A stretch of 64,000 nt of DNA from Anaeramoeba flamelloides (taxonomy: Eukaryota > Metamonada > Anaeramoebidae): NCBI GenBank assembly GCA_027625915.1, contig JANTQA010000042.1, forward strand, positions 4,600,001 to 4,664,000, given 5' to 3'. The notes beneath the pieces were generated by a model. The model did no database searches, was not told the origin of the DNA, and worked only from the letters and a program-made list of their open reading frames with translations. Position numbers and translations under genes: made by a program. Positions 37,861 to 49,995 of the stretch are shown here, piece after piece (the first letter of the stretch is position 1; each line of letters starts with the position of its first letter).

Positions 37861-38064
37861 CAAGAATAAATTTATCAAAAATTTTTATATAGCTATCCAA
37901 ATAGTATTATAAGCTGTAGTTGAAACTATGCTTCTTAAGACCAACACAAAACTTGATAATTAATTGTTTTGGCTTTATTACTGGAAAATCTACACCAAAA
38001 TCCAAGTACTCAAGAATTTATTTTTTATCTTTATTTTTTTTTTATTTCCTTTTTTTAACATTAA

Positions 38065-41000
38065 AGTAAGTTTCGATTTTACAAAAAATTCTTTTTTGTT
38101 CAAAACATTTCAATAAATTTTTGTTTATAATCTCTTTTCTTTTAATAATTTTTTTTTTTTTTTTTCTTCCTTTTTAATTCAAAAAGTGACAACAATCGTT
38201 AATTCAATCCCACCATCATATTTGAGTAAAGATTTTGTAAATCTAATCAAAGAAGTTGGTGAAAGTAAATCCAAATTAGAAGAAGATCGTTTAATCAAAG
38301 TGGAGATTACAAAATTAAAAAAACTTTTTTCAAAACCAAAATTGAAACCACGTAAAAGATGCGAACTTGTAATCAGAGCACTTTTCTGTGAGCTTCTTGG
38401 AAACGACGTTGAATTTGCACACGTAAAAGCAGTTAACAGTTCGCAAGAATCAAATCTTTTTTTTAAAAGAGTTGGTAAGGATAATCTTTATTTATTTCTT
38501 TTTGATTTTTGAATTTTTTTTTTTTTTTTTATTGTTACATCTTTTTAAATTTTTTTGTTTTTCAAATCTCAAAAAAAAAAAAAATAAAAAAAAAAATAAA
38601 CAAATGCCAAAACCAAAACAAATTTACAAAATAACAAACGAACTCACAAAAACAAATTTAATACTTTTTAAAATTTAAAAGGATACTTGGCCGCTTCGAC
38701 ATTTCTTCACTCCAACCAAAAACTCTTTTTATTAATGATTAATACAATCCAAAAAGATTTGAAATCAACAAGCCCAATTGTTGTTTGTAGTGCGCTAATC
38801 ACAATTACAAAATTAATTACACCAGAATTTATTCCTGCTGTGTTGCCAAAGGTTCTTGAATTATTGTCACACGAAGACAAAACCATTAGAAAAAAAGCTG
38901 TTGCTGCAATGTATACCTTCCTAATGAAAGATCCAAAATCTTTAGATTTAGGTATTGACGATTTTAAAAGAGTTTTGTGTGATCAAGATCCTTCTGTTAT
39001 GGGTGCTGCTCTTGACATTTTTTTATTATTGGCAAAAGTAAAAAAAAAAACAATCTTTTTTTTTTCCCTTTTTTTTATTTTTTTATCTCTCTGATTGAAT
39101 GCAAAATATTTTCTTTTTTCTCCTGTTCAATTATTAACTAAACTTTCCAAAACAAATATTGATATTATTCTTTAATTTATATTAAAATTAACAGACAAAC
39201 CCCCGTTTAATCAAATCACAAATACCAACAATATGTTCAATTTTAAAGCAAGTTATTGAAGGAAGATTAAACAAAGACTTTGATTATCATCAAATACATG
39301 CACCTTGGATCCAAATTAAAATTTTGAAAATACTTGGATATCTTGGACAAGATGATTTAAAGTAAGTCGTTTCTCAAAATTAAAAACAAAACTAAATTAA
39401 ACTTCTTCTCTTTCAAAAAATCAAAAATCAAAATTTTTTCTCTTTTAATATTTGAATTATTGTTAAATAGAGCAAGTAAAGAAATGTATAACATAATTAT
39501 TGAAACAACAAAAAAAGCAGAAATTGGATTTCTTAATGGAATAACTGCTGCTTGTGGTGCGTATTTTTTATTTTTTATTTTTTTTTTTTTAAAACCAATA
39601 TTCTTATTTATTTATTGAGAGAAAGGAGCAATTATTGAAAATTAGTCAAAATAAAAAATCCAATAATCTTACATTCTTGTCCACTAAAATCTAAAATCGG
39701 TTTTTTTTTTTTTTTAACAATGGTTGTGATATTTTCAATTAAATTACTTTACTTTAAGGTTAAAATTTTTTCATCTTTTATTGATAAGATACAAATTGAA
39801 CATAAATAATATTTATAATATTAAATTTGAATCAAAAAACCTTTAAGGTGATGTTTTCAAGAAATAAACCCCAATTCAAAATTTTTAACACACCAAAATT
39901 CGATTTGTGAAAAAAAAAAACTTATTTAACCACTTCTCGAGGATTTACCAAATTAGAACCATTCACTAATTGAAATGTTAACACCTTTTTATAAATTACA
40001 ATACTCACAAAACAATAAATAAATAATTATCAATACAAATAAATCATGGGTGTGTTAAAAATTTTGGAGAGAGCAAAACAAAAAAATACATTAGTAAATT
40101 TGTTGAAATTCTATTAGGAATATTGATCGATCAAAGGTTAGATACTACCAACTAATTTTATTTGAGTTCTTCTATTTGGAACAACTTGACTTTAAAATAC
40201 TATAAACCTTGTCGAAAAATTTTGATCCAACGAAGCAAATTACGTAATTCAAACAATGAAATGAAAACAAAAACTAAAAGATGAAAAAATGATTTTCAGA
40301 TTTTACAAAAATCAAAATTATCTCAAATTTCAATGAAATTGTATTATTGTGATTGTTTGGAACGTTTTAGTTGTGTGGAAAATTTTGAATTTTAGTTTAA
40401 AATAAATAAATTTACCTTAATTAAATACAATTATATCTTAAAAATTCTTCTCTTACAAGACCAAAGGAACCGAATTCTAAATGTTGTCAAAATCAAATTT
40501 CCACAAATAACAAGATAATAAACATAATTTTAAAGTAAAACAAAGTATTAATCCCTAATATTAATAATATTATTTTTTTATATTTAATTAAAAAAGTTAA
40601 TTTAAGGATATTCGTCCCAAATGAATTCTGAACCTAAATCTATAAAACGATGGCATCTGCAATGTAATTTCAGAATTCAATTGGTACATATCTCCTTCAT
40701 AATAATTTTTTGTTTTTAGATAATAGTTTGTTTCATAATTTGAGAATTTACTTTAATACTAATTTTTTGTTTTTAGATAAGAATATATTTCATAATTTGA
40801 AAATTATCAAACCAGTTTTTTCATCAAAACTTTGAGTTGCTGTCTAGAAAATATTTGAAAAAATAAAGCAAGATAATTTGGAACTAATTATGAAATTTAA
40901 ATTTTTTTTTTGAATCATTCTTTTATTATTGAATTATTAGAAGTTTGGGTGTTTATATAATCTCTTTAAAGAGAAATGATTATTTTAATTTTGAGAACAA

Positions 41001-41187
41001 AAAGCGATTTTTATACAAAAAAATTTTTTTTTTATGAAATTATTTTTCGATATGTCTGTGATTTTGTTTTTTTGAGTCGGCATTTATTTGTTGAAAAAGA
41101 AAATTGAAAAAAATTAAAAATAAAAATTCATATTTCAACTCATCATGACTTTGTTCCTATTACTAACCTAAATCTAATAAAATAAAA

Positions 41188-41222
<35 letters not shown>

Positions 41223-43104
41223 AAAAAAAAAAAAAAAAAAACAAAACAAAACAAAAACAAAACAAAACCTGATATAACAAAACAAACAATCAAAATAAAA
41301 AATAAATTAATGAACGATTAAATAGGAATTATGTATGAATGTATTAGAACGATTACCAAAATATATCCTGAGCAAAAATTACTTAATGCAGCCAGCGAAG
41401 AAGTTGGAAAATTTGTAACCAGCTCCTCCAATAATTTAAGATATTTGGGTATCACTGCTCTGATTCATTTAGTAAAAGCACATCCTGAAGCCGCAGTTAA
41501 ACATCAAATTGTTATTGTTGAGTGTTTAGAGGATCCCGATGAGGCACTTCGAAGGAATACAATTTCGTTATTATTTGAAATTACAAATGGGACAAACATT
41601 GTTTTCATTCTTCAAAAGATGTTAACATATTTGAAGACCGTCACTGATCTTGATCATAAAAAGGATCTTGTTACTCGAATGGTCAAATTATCAGAGGATT
41701 ATGCTATTGACACGAAATGGTTCGTTGCAACAATTAACTCAATTATGGAATTGGCAGGCTCCTTAGTCCCAAGGGATGTTGTGTACAATGTTATGAGGCT
41801 TATTTCTGAAGGAACGGAAGACGACGAAGATGAAGACGAAAACGAAGAAGAAGAAAACATTGAATTAAAGAAATTTGCAGCGCAGGAATATGCAGAAATG
41901 CTACTTTCCGAACAAATATTACCAGATATGTCCTTTAGATTAATTATTTGGGTCATTGGAGAGTATTCATATTTGTGCAAAGATGAATTCCCAACAAAAG
42001 ATCTTATGCTAGCAATCTGTCTACTTGTTGAGAAGCCCAATATCACTGATCAAACAAGAGCCATCTGCTTCACTGCTTTAACTAAAATGGTTGCACAATC
42101 GGGGATTATTCCCGAAGAGGTTGATGATCTTGTTGACAAATACTCAAATTCGAGATCGACAGACATTCAACAAAGATGTTATGAATTAAGAGGAATTTTG
42201 GCAAATACAGATATCATTGACGAAATTTTGCCCCCAGATGCCTCCAATGAAGACCTCGATTTCGATATCGATTTATCCTTTTTAAATGAATATGTCCAAA
42301 ACGCCCTACAAAATGGCGCAAAGCCCTACATTACCAAAGAACAAAGAATCAAAATGGAAAACGATTCACTCCTCGCAGGACTTGAAGGTAAAAAGGAAAG
42401 AGGATTACGATTTGAAGCCTACCAAATAAAATCCTCAGTGACGACTAATATGGCTGTTAATGGGCCTTCCAAATCTATTTATGATGTGAAAACAACCGAA
42501 AATGTCAACAATAGCCGCTTTGTTAATGAAACACAAAACGAATTTTCCCTAGCTCCCAACTTAGGTGGATCCAATTTAAATAAATGGTCAACAAGCGGTT
42601 ATTCGGGCTTTCAAGATGAAAACGAGTCTGACGAATCTGATAACGAAACAACAAATACAACATCAACAACAACAACCCAGAAAAATACTTCTGCCTTTTC
42701 GGAAATGACTGGATTTGGTTCTTCGGATATTAATAATAATCAATCAAATACAAATACAACAACAAATAATAACCTGAATAACGCTAATGTTGTGCCTAAT
42801 TTTGTTGAACAACCAAAGCAAAAAATTATTGTACCCAAAAAGCCTCGAAAAACAAAGGAAGAAAAAAAACGAGAAAAGGTTGCGAATTTACTTTTTGGTG
42901 GCGAAAAGATGAAGACAAGGAAAAAAAAAACAAGAAAGTCTCTCAATCAAACTAACCAAATTGTCAAAAATAGTACAAATATAACACCAAAAAATACTGT
43001 GCAAAAAAGGAAGACTTTCAATCAACAACAACAAAATATTATGACTATGAACAAAACTAATAAACAAGAACAATTTAATAATAATAATACCAATACTAAT
43101 AATG

Positions 43105-43142
<38 letters not shown>

Positions 43143-44213
43143 CAAGATGTAAATTTGATTAATTTTGACATGTTTTCTTCAAATACAAATACAAATACAA
43201 ATACAACAACAAAAACATCTACAACAAAAACAACAACAAATATGAACCAAAATAATTCACAAGTGACTGATTTAATGGATATATTTGGAGGAAGCGGAGG
43301 TATGACGAATACACATACAACAAATATTATGGGACAAACAACAAATACTACCAGTAATAACCAAAATTTAGGAGGAGGATTTGGATCATTTGACTTTTTA
43401 AATAATCAACAATCATTAATCCAAACACACCAACTATTTGGTAATTTCAATCAAGATTATATTAATGTGAAAAGTAAAAGCTCCAATGAGCCAGCCGTAT
43501 TATTAAATGACGGAACATTATCTTGCAAGTTCATAAAATTATTTGCAAATGATTGCCTAATCGTGCTCGTCGAATTGCAAAACATTACGAACAATAACGC
43601 AACCGATATTGCGATTACGATCGATTACCAAAATGCAATGAAAACTGCAATGACAACCGATCCCGTCCAACAGGTGCTTTCTAATGGACAAATTAATGTC
43701 AGCCGTATTGTCAGTAACGGCAAACAAAACTTCAAATTTGTCATGTCACTGAAAGAAAATCAAAACACCTTCTTCTCAACAACACCAATCAACTTCAGAC
43801 TCAGCTATCGCGACCCCAAAGAGAAAACACATTTCCATTTGATCCAAATACCAATCAACATTGGGGATTTTCTTCGTCCTCGCGAAATGCTTACACAACA
43901 ATTCGGATCAAAATGGAACCAAACACAAATCGAAAAGCAATTCAATTTAATGAATGTCAGTAATATTAAATCCATAAAAGATTTTGTTACACTGGCGAAA
44001 AAGATTTTGCATCTGTTTGATATACAAATTATTGGAAAAGAAGTTATTATGTGCTCAAACATACTCGGTAATGAAAATTTCATTTGTTTATTTCACGCAA
44101 TGATTACAGACAATTATAGAGAACACCCTTCAGTTTCTTGTAAAATTAAAACTAATAACAATTCTCTTTCTGAATGTATTCTCAAATTCTCTTTAAAAGA
44201 ATTTAAAAAATAA
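38065..44213 (+). CDS. AP4E1: AP-4 complex subunit epsilon
   Basis: Six exons: A at 38,065 (5' exon), 38,187-38,474, 38,682-39,037, 39,195-39,361, 39,471-39,556 and 41,326-44,213; all introns are GT-AG and the sum is 1,261 codons plus stop. Large adaptin of the AP-4 coat, which sorts cargo at the trans-Golgi network. The trunk matches AP-4 epsilon better than gamma or alpha: IPAVLPKVLELLSHEDKTIR, KAVAAMYTF, LCDQDPSVMGAAL, DYHQIHAPWIQIKILKIL and RYLGITALIHLVKAHP. An acidic Asp/Glu tract interrupts the trunk near residue 465. A long hinge, rich in Asn/Thr and Lys with poly-Asn, follows from about residue 690, with DLMDIF and a clathrin-box-like LINFD. The C-terminus resembles a two-part ear, a beta-sandwich then a platform. 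It is somewhat longer than the human protein, mainly from the hinge. See findings for the split start codon. Confidence 0.92.
38066..38186 (+). other. Intron that appears to split the AP-4 epsilon ATG
   Basis: The donor is AAA|GTAAGT at 38,066, a perfect consensus. The acceptor is a long T-rich tract ending AAAAAG at 38,186. Joining leaves A + TG = ATG directly followed by the adaptin N-terminus (MTTIVNSIPPSYL). No in-frame ATG exists in exon 2 before the conserved region; the only genomic alternative is GTG at 38,186. Confidence 0.6.
39866..40398 (+). repeat. Dispersed repeat C, full-length intronic copy
   Basis: A 533-bp unit about 95% identical by eye to the reverse complement of 62,043-62,575. 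Its ends are imperfect inverted repeats: AAACCCCAATTCAAAATTTT at the left and the complement AAACTAAAATTCAAAATTTT at the right, each followed by (C/A)ACACA. This suggests a non-autonomous DNA transposon. No coding capacity. Confidence 0.8.
40697..40815 (+). repeat. Two-unit tandem repeat in AP-4 epsilon intron
   Basis: ATTTTTTGTTTTTAGATAA followed by a T-rich step and TTTCATAATTTGA occurs twice in succession, with small differences. Confidence 0.65.
41189..41268 (+). repeat. A-rich low-complexity tract
   Basis: About 80 bases of A with occasional C, ending in repeated CAAAA units, close to the 3' end of the giant intron. Its length in an assembly is likely to be unreliable. Confidence 0.85.
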
Positions 44214-45128
44214 TTCTTGGTTTTAATTTCTTTTCTTTTCTTTCTTTTTTTTTTTTTTGTTTCTTGGCCATTAACTACAATATTCTTTTTTTTTTTTTAT
44301 CTCTATTTTATTCAAATTTTTTTTATTTTTCAATTTTTACTTTTTATTTCAATTTTCTTTTTTCAAAGATCTTTATTTTTTATTTTTATGGTTTTTACAA
44401 AATTATGCGACTTTTCATTTTTTATTTTTTAATTAATACTAATAACTTTATATTATCAATTTCTTTTTTCAGATTCATTTGGAACAACTAAAATAAATCA
44501 ACTTTTTTCTCAAAATGTTAAATTTTTATTTTTTTTTTTTTTATTTTTGAAAAAAAATTAGAATAAAACTAAAATTAGTTGAAATACAACTTAATATATC
44601 TTTAAAACACAAAAAATATCAAAAATTTAATAGGAGAAAGAATTTGAATAATAAGAATTTACTTCAATTTTGAACAATTTATCAATTATCGAAACTTTCT
44701 TAATAAAGAGAATAAATGATTAAATTCACTTATTCTGAAAAAACAAACTCTTGTTTTTTTTTTTTTTTTTTTCTTGACATCAAAATCCATTAATTATTTT
44801 ATTTTTAAATTACTCTTTTTAGTTTAAATGACACATCAATTAATAATTTTACCACTGTGATTAGTTATGTTTCACGATAATGTCTTTCAAAAAAATAAAA
44901 CAAGTAAAACAAAAGCAAATTAAAGTATATTATATAAAAAAAATATAATAACTTGGGAATTTACTCAGATATACAAAGCCAAAATCCACTTGATGAAAAA
45001 AAAATTTCAAATTCTAGATTCTCTGACAAGTTTTTTTTTTTATTTTTATTATTAAAATACAGTTTAATCAAATACAAAACTTTTCTAATTTACCAAATAT
45101 AATTTTTTTTCAAAGTGAATACGGTTTT

Positions 45129-45371
45129 TTATTGGTCTTTTAAATCTCCTTGATAATTGGATCCGATTTCATCAGTAGATAGTGTTTGAAAGTTAAGTTT
45201 CTTTCTAAATGAAGTATTTTTTGTTTGGATAGTTAGCTCGTTATCACCTTTCTTGTTATTTTTATCGTTTGAATAATTATCTACAACTTCTTTCTTCTTA
45301 TTCAATTGCCTTTCAAAGATTTGTATATTTCGTGAGTTGTTAAAAAGTTTAGAATATATTTTTTCGCACAT
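45129..45371 (-). CDS. Small hypothetical ORF, hydrophilic
   Basis: An 80-aa frame with a balanced hydrophilic composition (Asn, Lys, Asp, Glu, Gln, Ser, Thr), unlike the Phe/Leu/Lys-only frames around it. No domain or family is recognised. It could be a terminal exon of a larger minus-strand gene, a small gene or a relic. It lies convergent to AP-4 epsilon, about 0.9 kb from its stop. No upstream exon could be fixed from the sequence. Confidence 0.35.
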   Translation of the reverse strand: MCEKIYSKLFNNSRNIQIFERQLNKKKEVVDNYSNDKNNKKGDNELTIQTKNTSFRKKLNFQTLSTDEIGSNYQGDLKDQ

Positions 45372-48300
45372 GTTTTATATCCATGTAACATGATATTTCT
45401 AAATATCATAAAAAAAAAGTCTTATTTATTCTGAAAAATATTTTTATTTACATCTTTAATTTAAAAGAAAAACCAAATTAATGTATGTCATGTTTTAAAT
45501 AAGGGTTTACCTTTTATTTATCATGTTAAACAATCAAACTCACATTCAAAACAAAAAAAGTAAAAAATAATCAATTTAAAACTAATAATAAATCGTCTTT
45601 TATAGATACCCCTTCAAATAACAGTACTTATTTACAACTATTCATTAGTTCTACCCCCACAGAAGATTATTTATCAAAATCCCTGAAAAAAATTTTTTAA
45701 TTATAGTTAATTATATAATTCATCTTTTATTTACACACAAGTCTAATATTTAAATTCAAATTACAAGAAAAAAATTTTTGAAAAAGGAAGAATTTGACAT
45801 CGAAATTATCTAATACTATAAAAATTGAATTCTAAAAAAAAAAAAATATTCAAAAAAAAATTTCTTTTGAAAAAAACCCTTTTTAAAAATATTTTAATTT
45901 AAGATTAACAATTTCTAATGAATTTTGAACAATTTATGATCAAAATAAAAAAAAAAAATATAATTTAAAACTATTATCAATATATCTTATTTTTAAAGTT
46001 TTTCAGTTTTTTACTCTCAAAAACTATTTTTTTATAAAATCATTTGGATTTAGCTGTCATGAAGAAAAAGAAAAATTGTTTTAAAAAATCAGAACAAAAT
46101 CATTTTTTTTAAACAATTTAGAAAAAATATTATTTCTTCAAACTTGAAGAATTATAGACTTATGAATATTTATAAATTTCATTTTTTTTTTTTTTTTGTA
46201 CGTGTTCTGTTAATTAGTATTTAGACAATTAACTCTATCTTAAAAAACTAATATAAATCTTTTCTCAAAGATCATATAAAAAGATTTTTTTTCACTTTAA
46301 CTTTAAAATATTAATATTTTTTGAGTATAATGACTGTTTGGAAAAAATATTTATTTCAGGGATTATGTCACAATTGAGTACTCTAAAATTAAAGTATTTT
46401 GTAATTGGTTGTAAATGGTTTTAGTACCCGATGACTCAAATAACTTTAAAAAATCTATTATAACTATTCTTGAACAAAAAATTATTGGTCTTTTTTACTA
46501 ATGATCACTATTAAAAATTGTCATTTTGAAATTTTTTTTTTGAATTCATTTCCTCAAATCTAAAAATAAACATCAAAAAACATTATAAAGTGTCTTTAAT
46601 AATTTTTATTTAGAAAATCCAAAAGTAAATATTTTTTTAATTTCAAAGATTAACACAATAAAAGGTCAACATATAAAACCAAATAATATTCATTTTATTT
46701 CCCCTTTATATAGCTAATTGTAACTTCAACATGCTTCAAATATTTCAGAAATAATTGGTTAAAAAAATTTATTGGCTAATAATTTGAAATTTTTGAGCTA
46801 TTAAACTAATTTTTTAGTAACTTATCTACATTTCACTACACATTTAAGAAAGTTATCATTTTCTTCTGGACTACACTAAAAAGTTTGAAAAAAAAAAATG
46901 AAAAATCTACAAAGATGATTATATTTGCTTATACTTTAGAACAACTTCTTTTCACTTATCCACTCTTTTAATTTTGGCTATTTTCAAATTATGGATTTTT
47001 CTTAGTTGTTATTCAAAATAACTTTAAAAGATTGTGTTGAGAGTTTCTAATTATTAAAATTAGAAGTGGTGTGGGATAAACCAAATTAGTAAATTTTATG
47101 TAGATCAATAATATTAGCTCATAATACTTTTCGAAAAAAGTGAAAATTAAAAGAATCTTTTTAATCAACTGACTATCCAAATTTAAATATTTTTAACAAA
47201 CAATAATAATAATAAAATATCAGTTGAAAATTTCTAGATCAAATTGATTAATTTGTTTGAGTTTGGTAATTTTCAGATGATTTTGGGAAATTTTATATCA
47301 GTAAAAATTTTTCAAAATTATTAAAAAAAATTGGTAAAATTTTTTTCCATTTTTTGTTATTTATTTTCAAGAATAAAATAGGAAATATAATTTCGGTTTT
47401 TTTTTGTTTGTGTTTAATTTTTTTTTAATTATTGATATAATAACCACCGTTTCAAATAATAACTCTTCCAAAACTGTTCATTTCTCGAAAATAAACTGGA
47501 TATCATTCTCTCTAAGTGATATTAAAAACCCCACCTATCAAGAATTATAATTTGCATATTTTTTTGTGTTCAACCAAATAACACCAGTTATTTTTTTTTT
47601 GAAAACTGAGCTAAAAAAAAAACAATAAAAAATAACCTTTTTTCTAGAAATATTTATATTATTTATTTCTAGAAAAAAGATCCTTTTTAAATAATACTCA
47701 ACCGATTATTAGTTTTATTTGGTTTTTATATTTTTTTGTTTTTTAAAGAAATATATAGTTGATCTTTTAGTTTAAGTTTCTAAATATAAAAAAATAGAAG
47801 AAACAGATGGATAGAAGAAATGTGAATTTTCTAGAGACCTTAATTAACGATTTTTGTTTTTTATTAAAAAAAAAAAAATAGAATACCAAATGTTATGTTG
47901 TTAGCTAGTGTCATTTATTACGAGAGTTGAAGTAGTGTGATTAAAATAAATTTTTAAAAATGTTGTAATTTAGAAAAAATTAATTTTTTTGTTAAGAGTA
48001 ATTACTTTTAATACTTTCATTAGAATTTCAAAATTGGTCTAGCTTTCAAGATCGAAAAAGAAATGAATTAAAAAACTTTTTTGATTTTTTTCTGATTTTT
48101 TTTAATTAATTTTTAATCATTGAAGATCTTCACATTTCAACGAAAAATAACTCACGTAATTTGACCTATTGTTTTTGTAATAATCACAATATTTTTCAAT
48201 CTGGGTGCTATAAATACACTCTATCAAGAAAAATTAGTGCTTATTGTCTCAACTTCACACAAATAACGACGGTTAAGTTTTGAAAAAATTACTTTACCTG

Positions 48301-48929
48301 AAAATAATACCTGACAAAATTTTTTATTGTGAATGTTAGTAGGATATTTGTTTTGATTTCTCTTATTTAAAATAAAATCCTTAATTTATTGAATCAAACT
48401 CGAAAAATTATAACCATATACTTATTAAAATGATGTTTAATTAAATAACACTTTTTCAAAACATCATTCAATCAATCAAAAAATAAGAATAAAAAATATC
48501 TTTTTAGGAATTCTTAGTATGGCTCTCATAAAACTTAATTGTTTTTTAAAAGTTGTTCTATGCATGCTATCAAACAACTACTTGAGCATTCAGTAGATAC
48601 CTCGTTTTAATGAACTTTTAGTTGGTTTATTAGTAGGCTGATTTTAAATTTGGTTATTTAGAAAATTGATTTGATTTGAAAATTCTCCAATTACACAATA
48701 ATTTTACTAAAATTCACAATTAAAAATCTTGTTAGGGATTTGCTCTTGTCCACTTTTTTTTAACTCTATATATCTAAAAAAACATAAAAATTTGAATTCG
48801 AAACATTTCTCAAAGTTTGGATTTTTTTTAAAGCCATTACATATGGGGTGAGATTATTTAAGTATAACTCGGTTATTTAAAAATCCAAATTGTAATAGGC
48901 AAATAGTCAATAATAAACTCCATTTCAAA

Positions 48930-49115
48930 ATCAGTGACCCGTTAAAAATCAAATTTTGAAAATAAATATTTTTATAAATTGAATTTATCTATTATAATAA
49001 AAAATTACTATTTTAATATATAGTTCTATATACCATAAATATTTGTTTTTCATCTAAAAATAAAATAAAAAAAATAAAAAAAAATTCGGCCATTTATTAT
49101 GAAATTTAGTTTAAA
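48930..49115 (+). repeat. Dispersed repeat F, copy 2
   Basis: Matches 10.37-10.56 kb: CCCGTTAAAAATCAAATTTTG, TTATCTATTATAATAAAAA and CATCTAAAAATAAAATAAAA-like blocks, ending with GGCCATTTATTATGAAATTT, which is also present at 10,846. Confidence 0.55.
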
Positions 49116-49995
49116 TGGATATTTATTATTGGTTAAGCAATCAACATCTCAAAAAAGGAGGTTATTGTTCTAAATAATTATGACACATATTTCTTTAGGT
49201 TTTAAAAAATGAATAGCTTTGAAGTACTAAGGTATTAGAGGGGTTCATGGTAAATCAGAATCCTTGCACACATTAATATTACCATGATGACTAACAACCC
49301 ATTTATAGACTTGAAAGAATTTTCAGTTAAAAAACCTTATTACAATCTCAATTGTAGGATTTTTTTTCAGGAATTTTGAAATTTTCTCAAAACCTCTTTG
49401 TTGAGACTAAATTCGAAAATTACCTTGAAAAGGTTCATAATCCAAATTTTTCTCTGTATGGTTATAATCAAATTATTTTCAATCACCCTCTAGTTCACTT
49501 TAAGTGTGATAATCTACAATAAATAATTTGAATAGAAGCAGCAGTAAAATTAACAAATTAATTTTATATTTACCTTTTTCTTATTTTGTTAAAAAAATTA
49601 CCTTAATTTTTTTAAGATCAAGAAATATTTTCTTCTTTCCTTCCAAAATCGGATTATTTGAAATATTTTGACTTTCCTTTAATCAACCTTCTGTTAAACT
49701 ATTTGTGTTCACTAATATATTGTATTTAAATTCCTTCATATTACTCAATCTTAATAGTCCTTAAATAGTTGGGAAAAAATATACTTGTGAAAGTAAATTC
49801 TTTTTCGAAATTTTCAAATAAAAATTCAATAGTGGATGTGTCTGACCCAAAAATTGTTAATTTAGAGAAAAGAATAATATATAATAATTTGGTGGTTTAT
49901 TTTGAATCCCATTGACTTCATTTAAATAAAATAAAATCGCTTTTAATTAACTCTTAAAAATATAATTTATTTTTCTTCTTTTTATCAACAAACTT

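Larger units (their letters stand above)
30099..38064. other. Intergenic, dominated by diverged dispersed repeats
   Basis: An 8-kb gap. It holds a long repeat E copy (31.26-33.14 kb) with an inserted MITE A, repeat D copy 3, MITE B copy 3, and another E copy (37.53-37.86 kb) preceded by related sequence from about 35.6 kb. A 60-70-codon open stretch at about 30.51-30.72 kb lacks an ATG and was not called. Nothing else stands out. Confidence 0.5.
39557..41325 (+). other. Giant repeat-filled intron of AP-4 epsilon
   Basis: 1,769 nt against 108-207 nt for the other introns of this gene. Splicing restores ITAACGIMYECIRTI, which matches the adaptin family across the junction. It contains a nearly complete family C repeat (39,866-40,398), a duplicated 55-60-bp block (40.70-40.82 kb) and an 80-nt A-rich tract (41,189-41,268). 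Confidence 0.9.
44214..49995. other. Intergenic, little recognisable
   Basis: A 5.8-kb gap. After the AP-4 epsilon stop comes a long T-rich tract (3' flank). A minus-strand 80-codon frame (45,129-45,371) is listed separately. A hairpin with TTTTTTCTAGAAAT facing ATTTCTAGAAAAAA lies at about 47,635-47,684, and repeat F copy 2 lies at 48.93-49.12 kb. I see nothing else. Confidence 0.5.

Noticed and set aside
41699-43145. Minus-strand frames inside AP-4 epsilon exon 6
   Set aside because: Antisense shadows of the acidic, Thr/Asn-rich and poly-Asn segments.
47635-47684. Hairpin TTTTTTCTAGAAAT / ATTTCTAGAAAAAA
   Set aside because: A real short palindrome, but hairpins of this size are common in such AT-rich DNA and there is no gene next to it to terminate or regulate.
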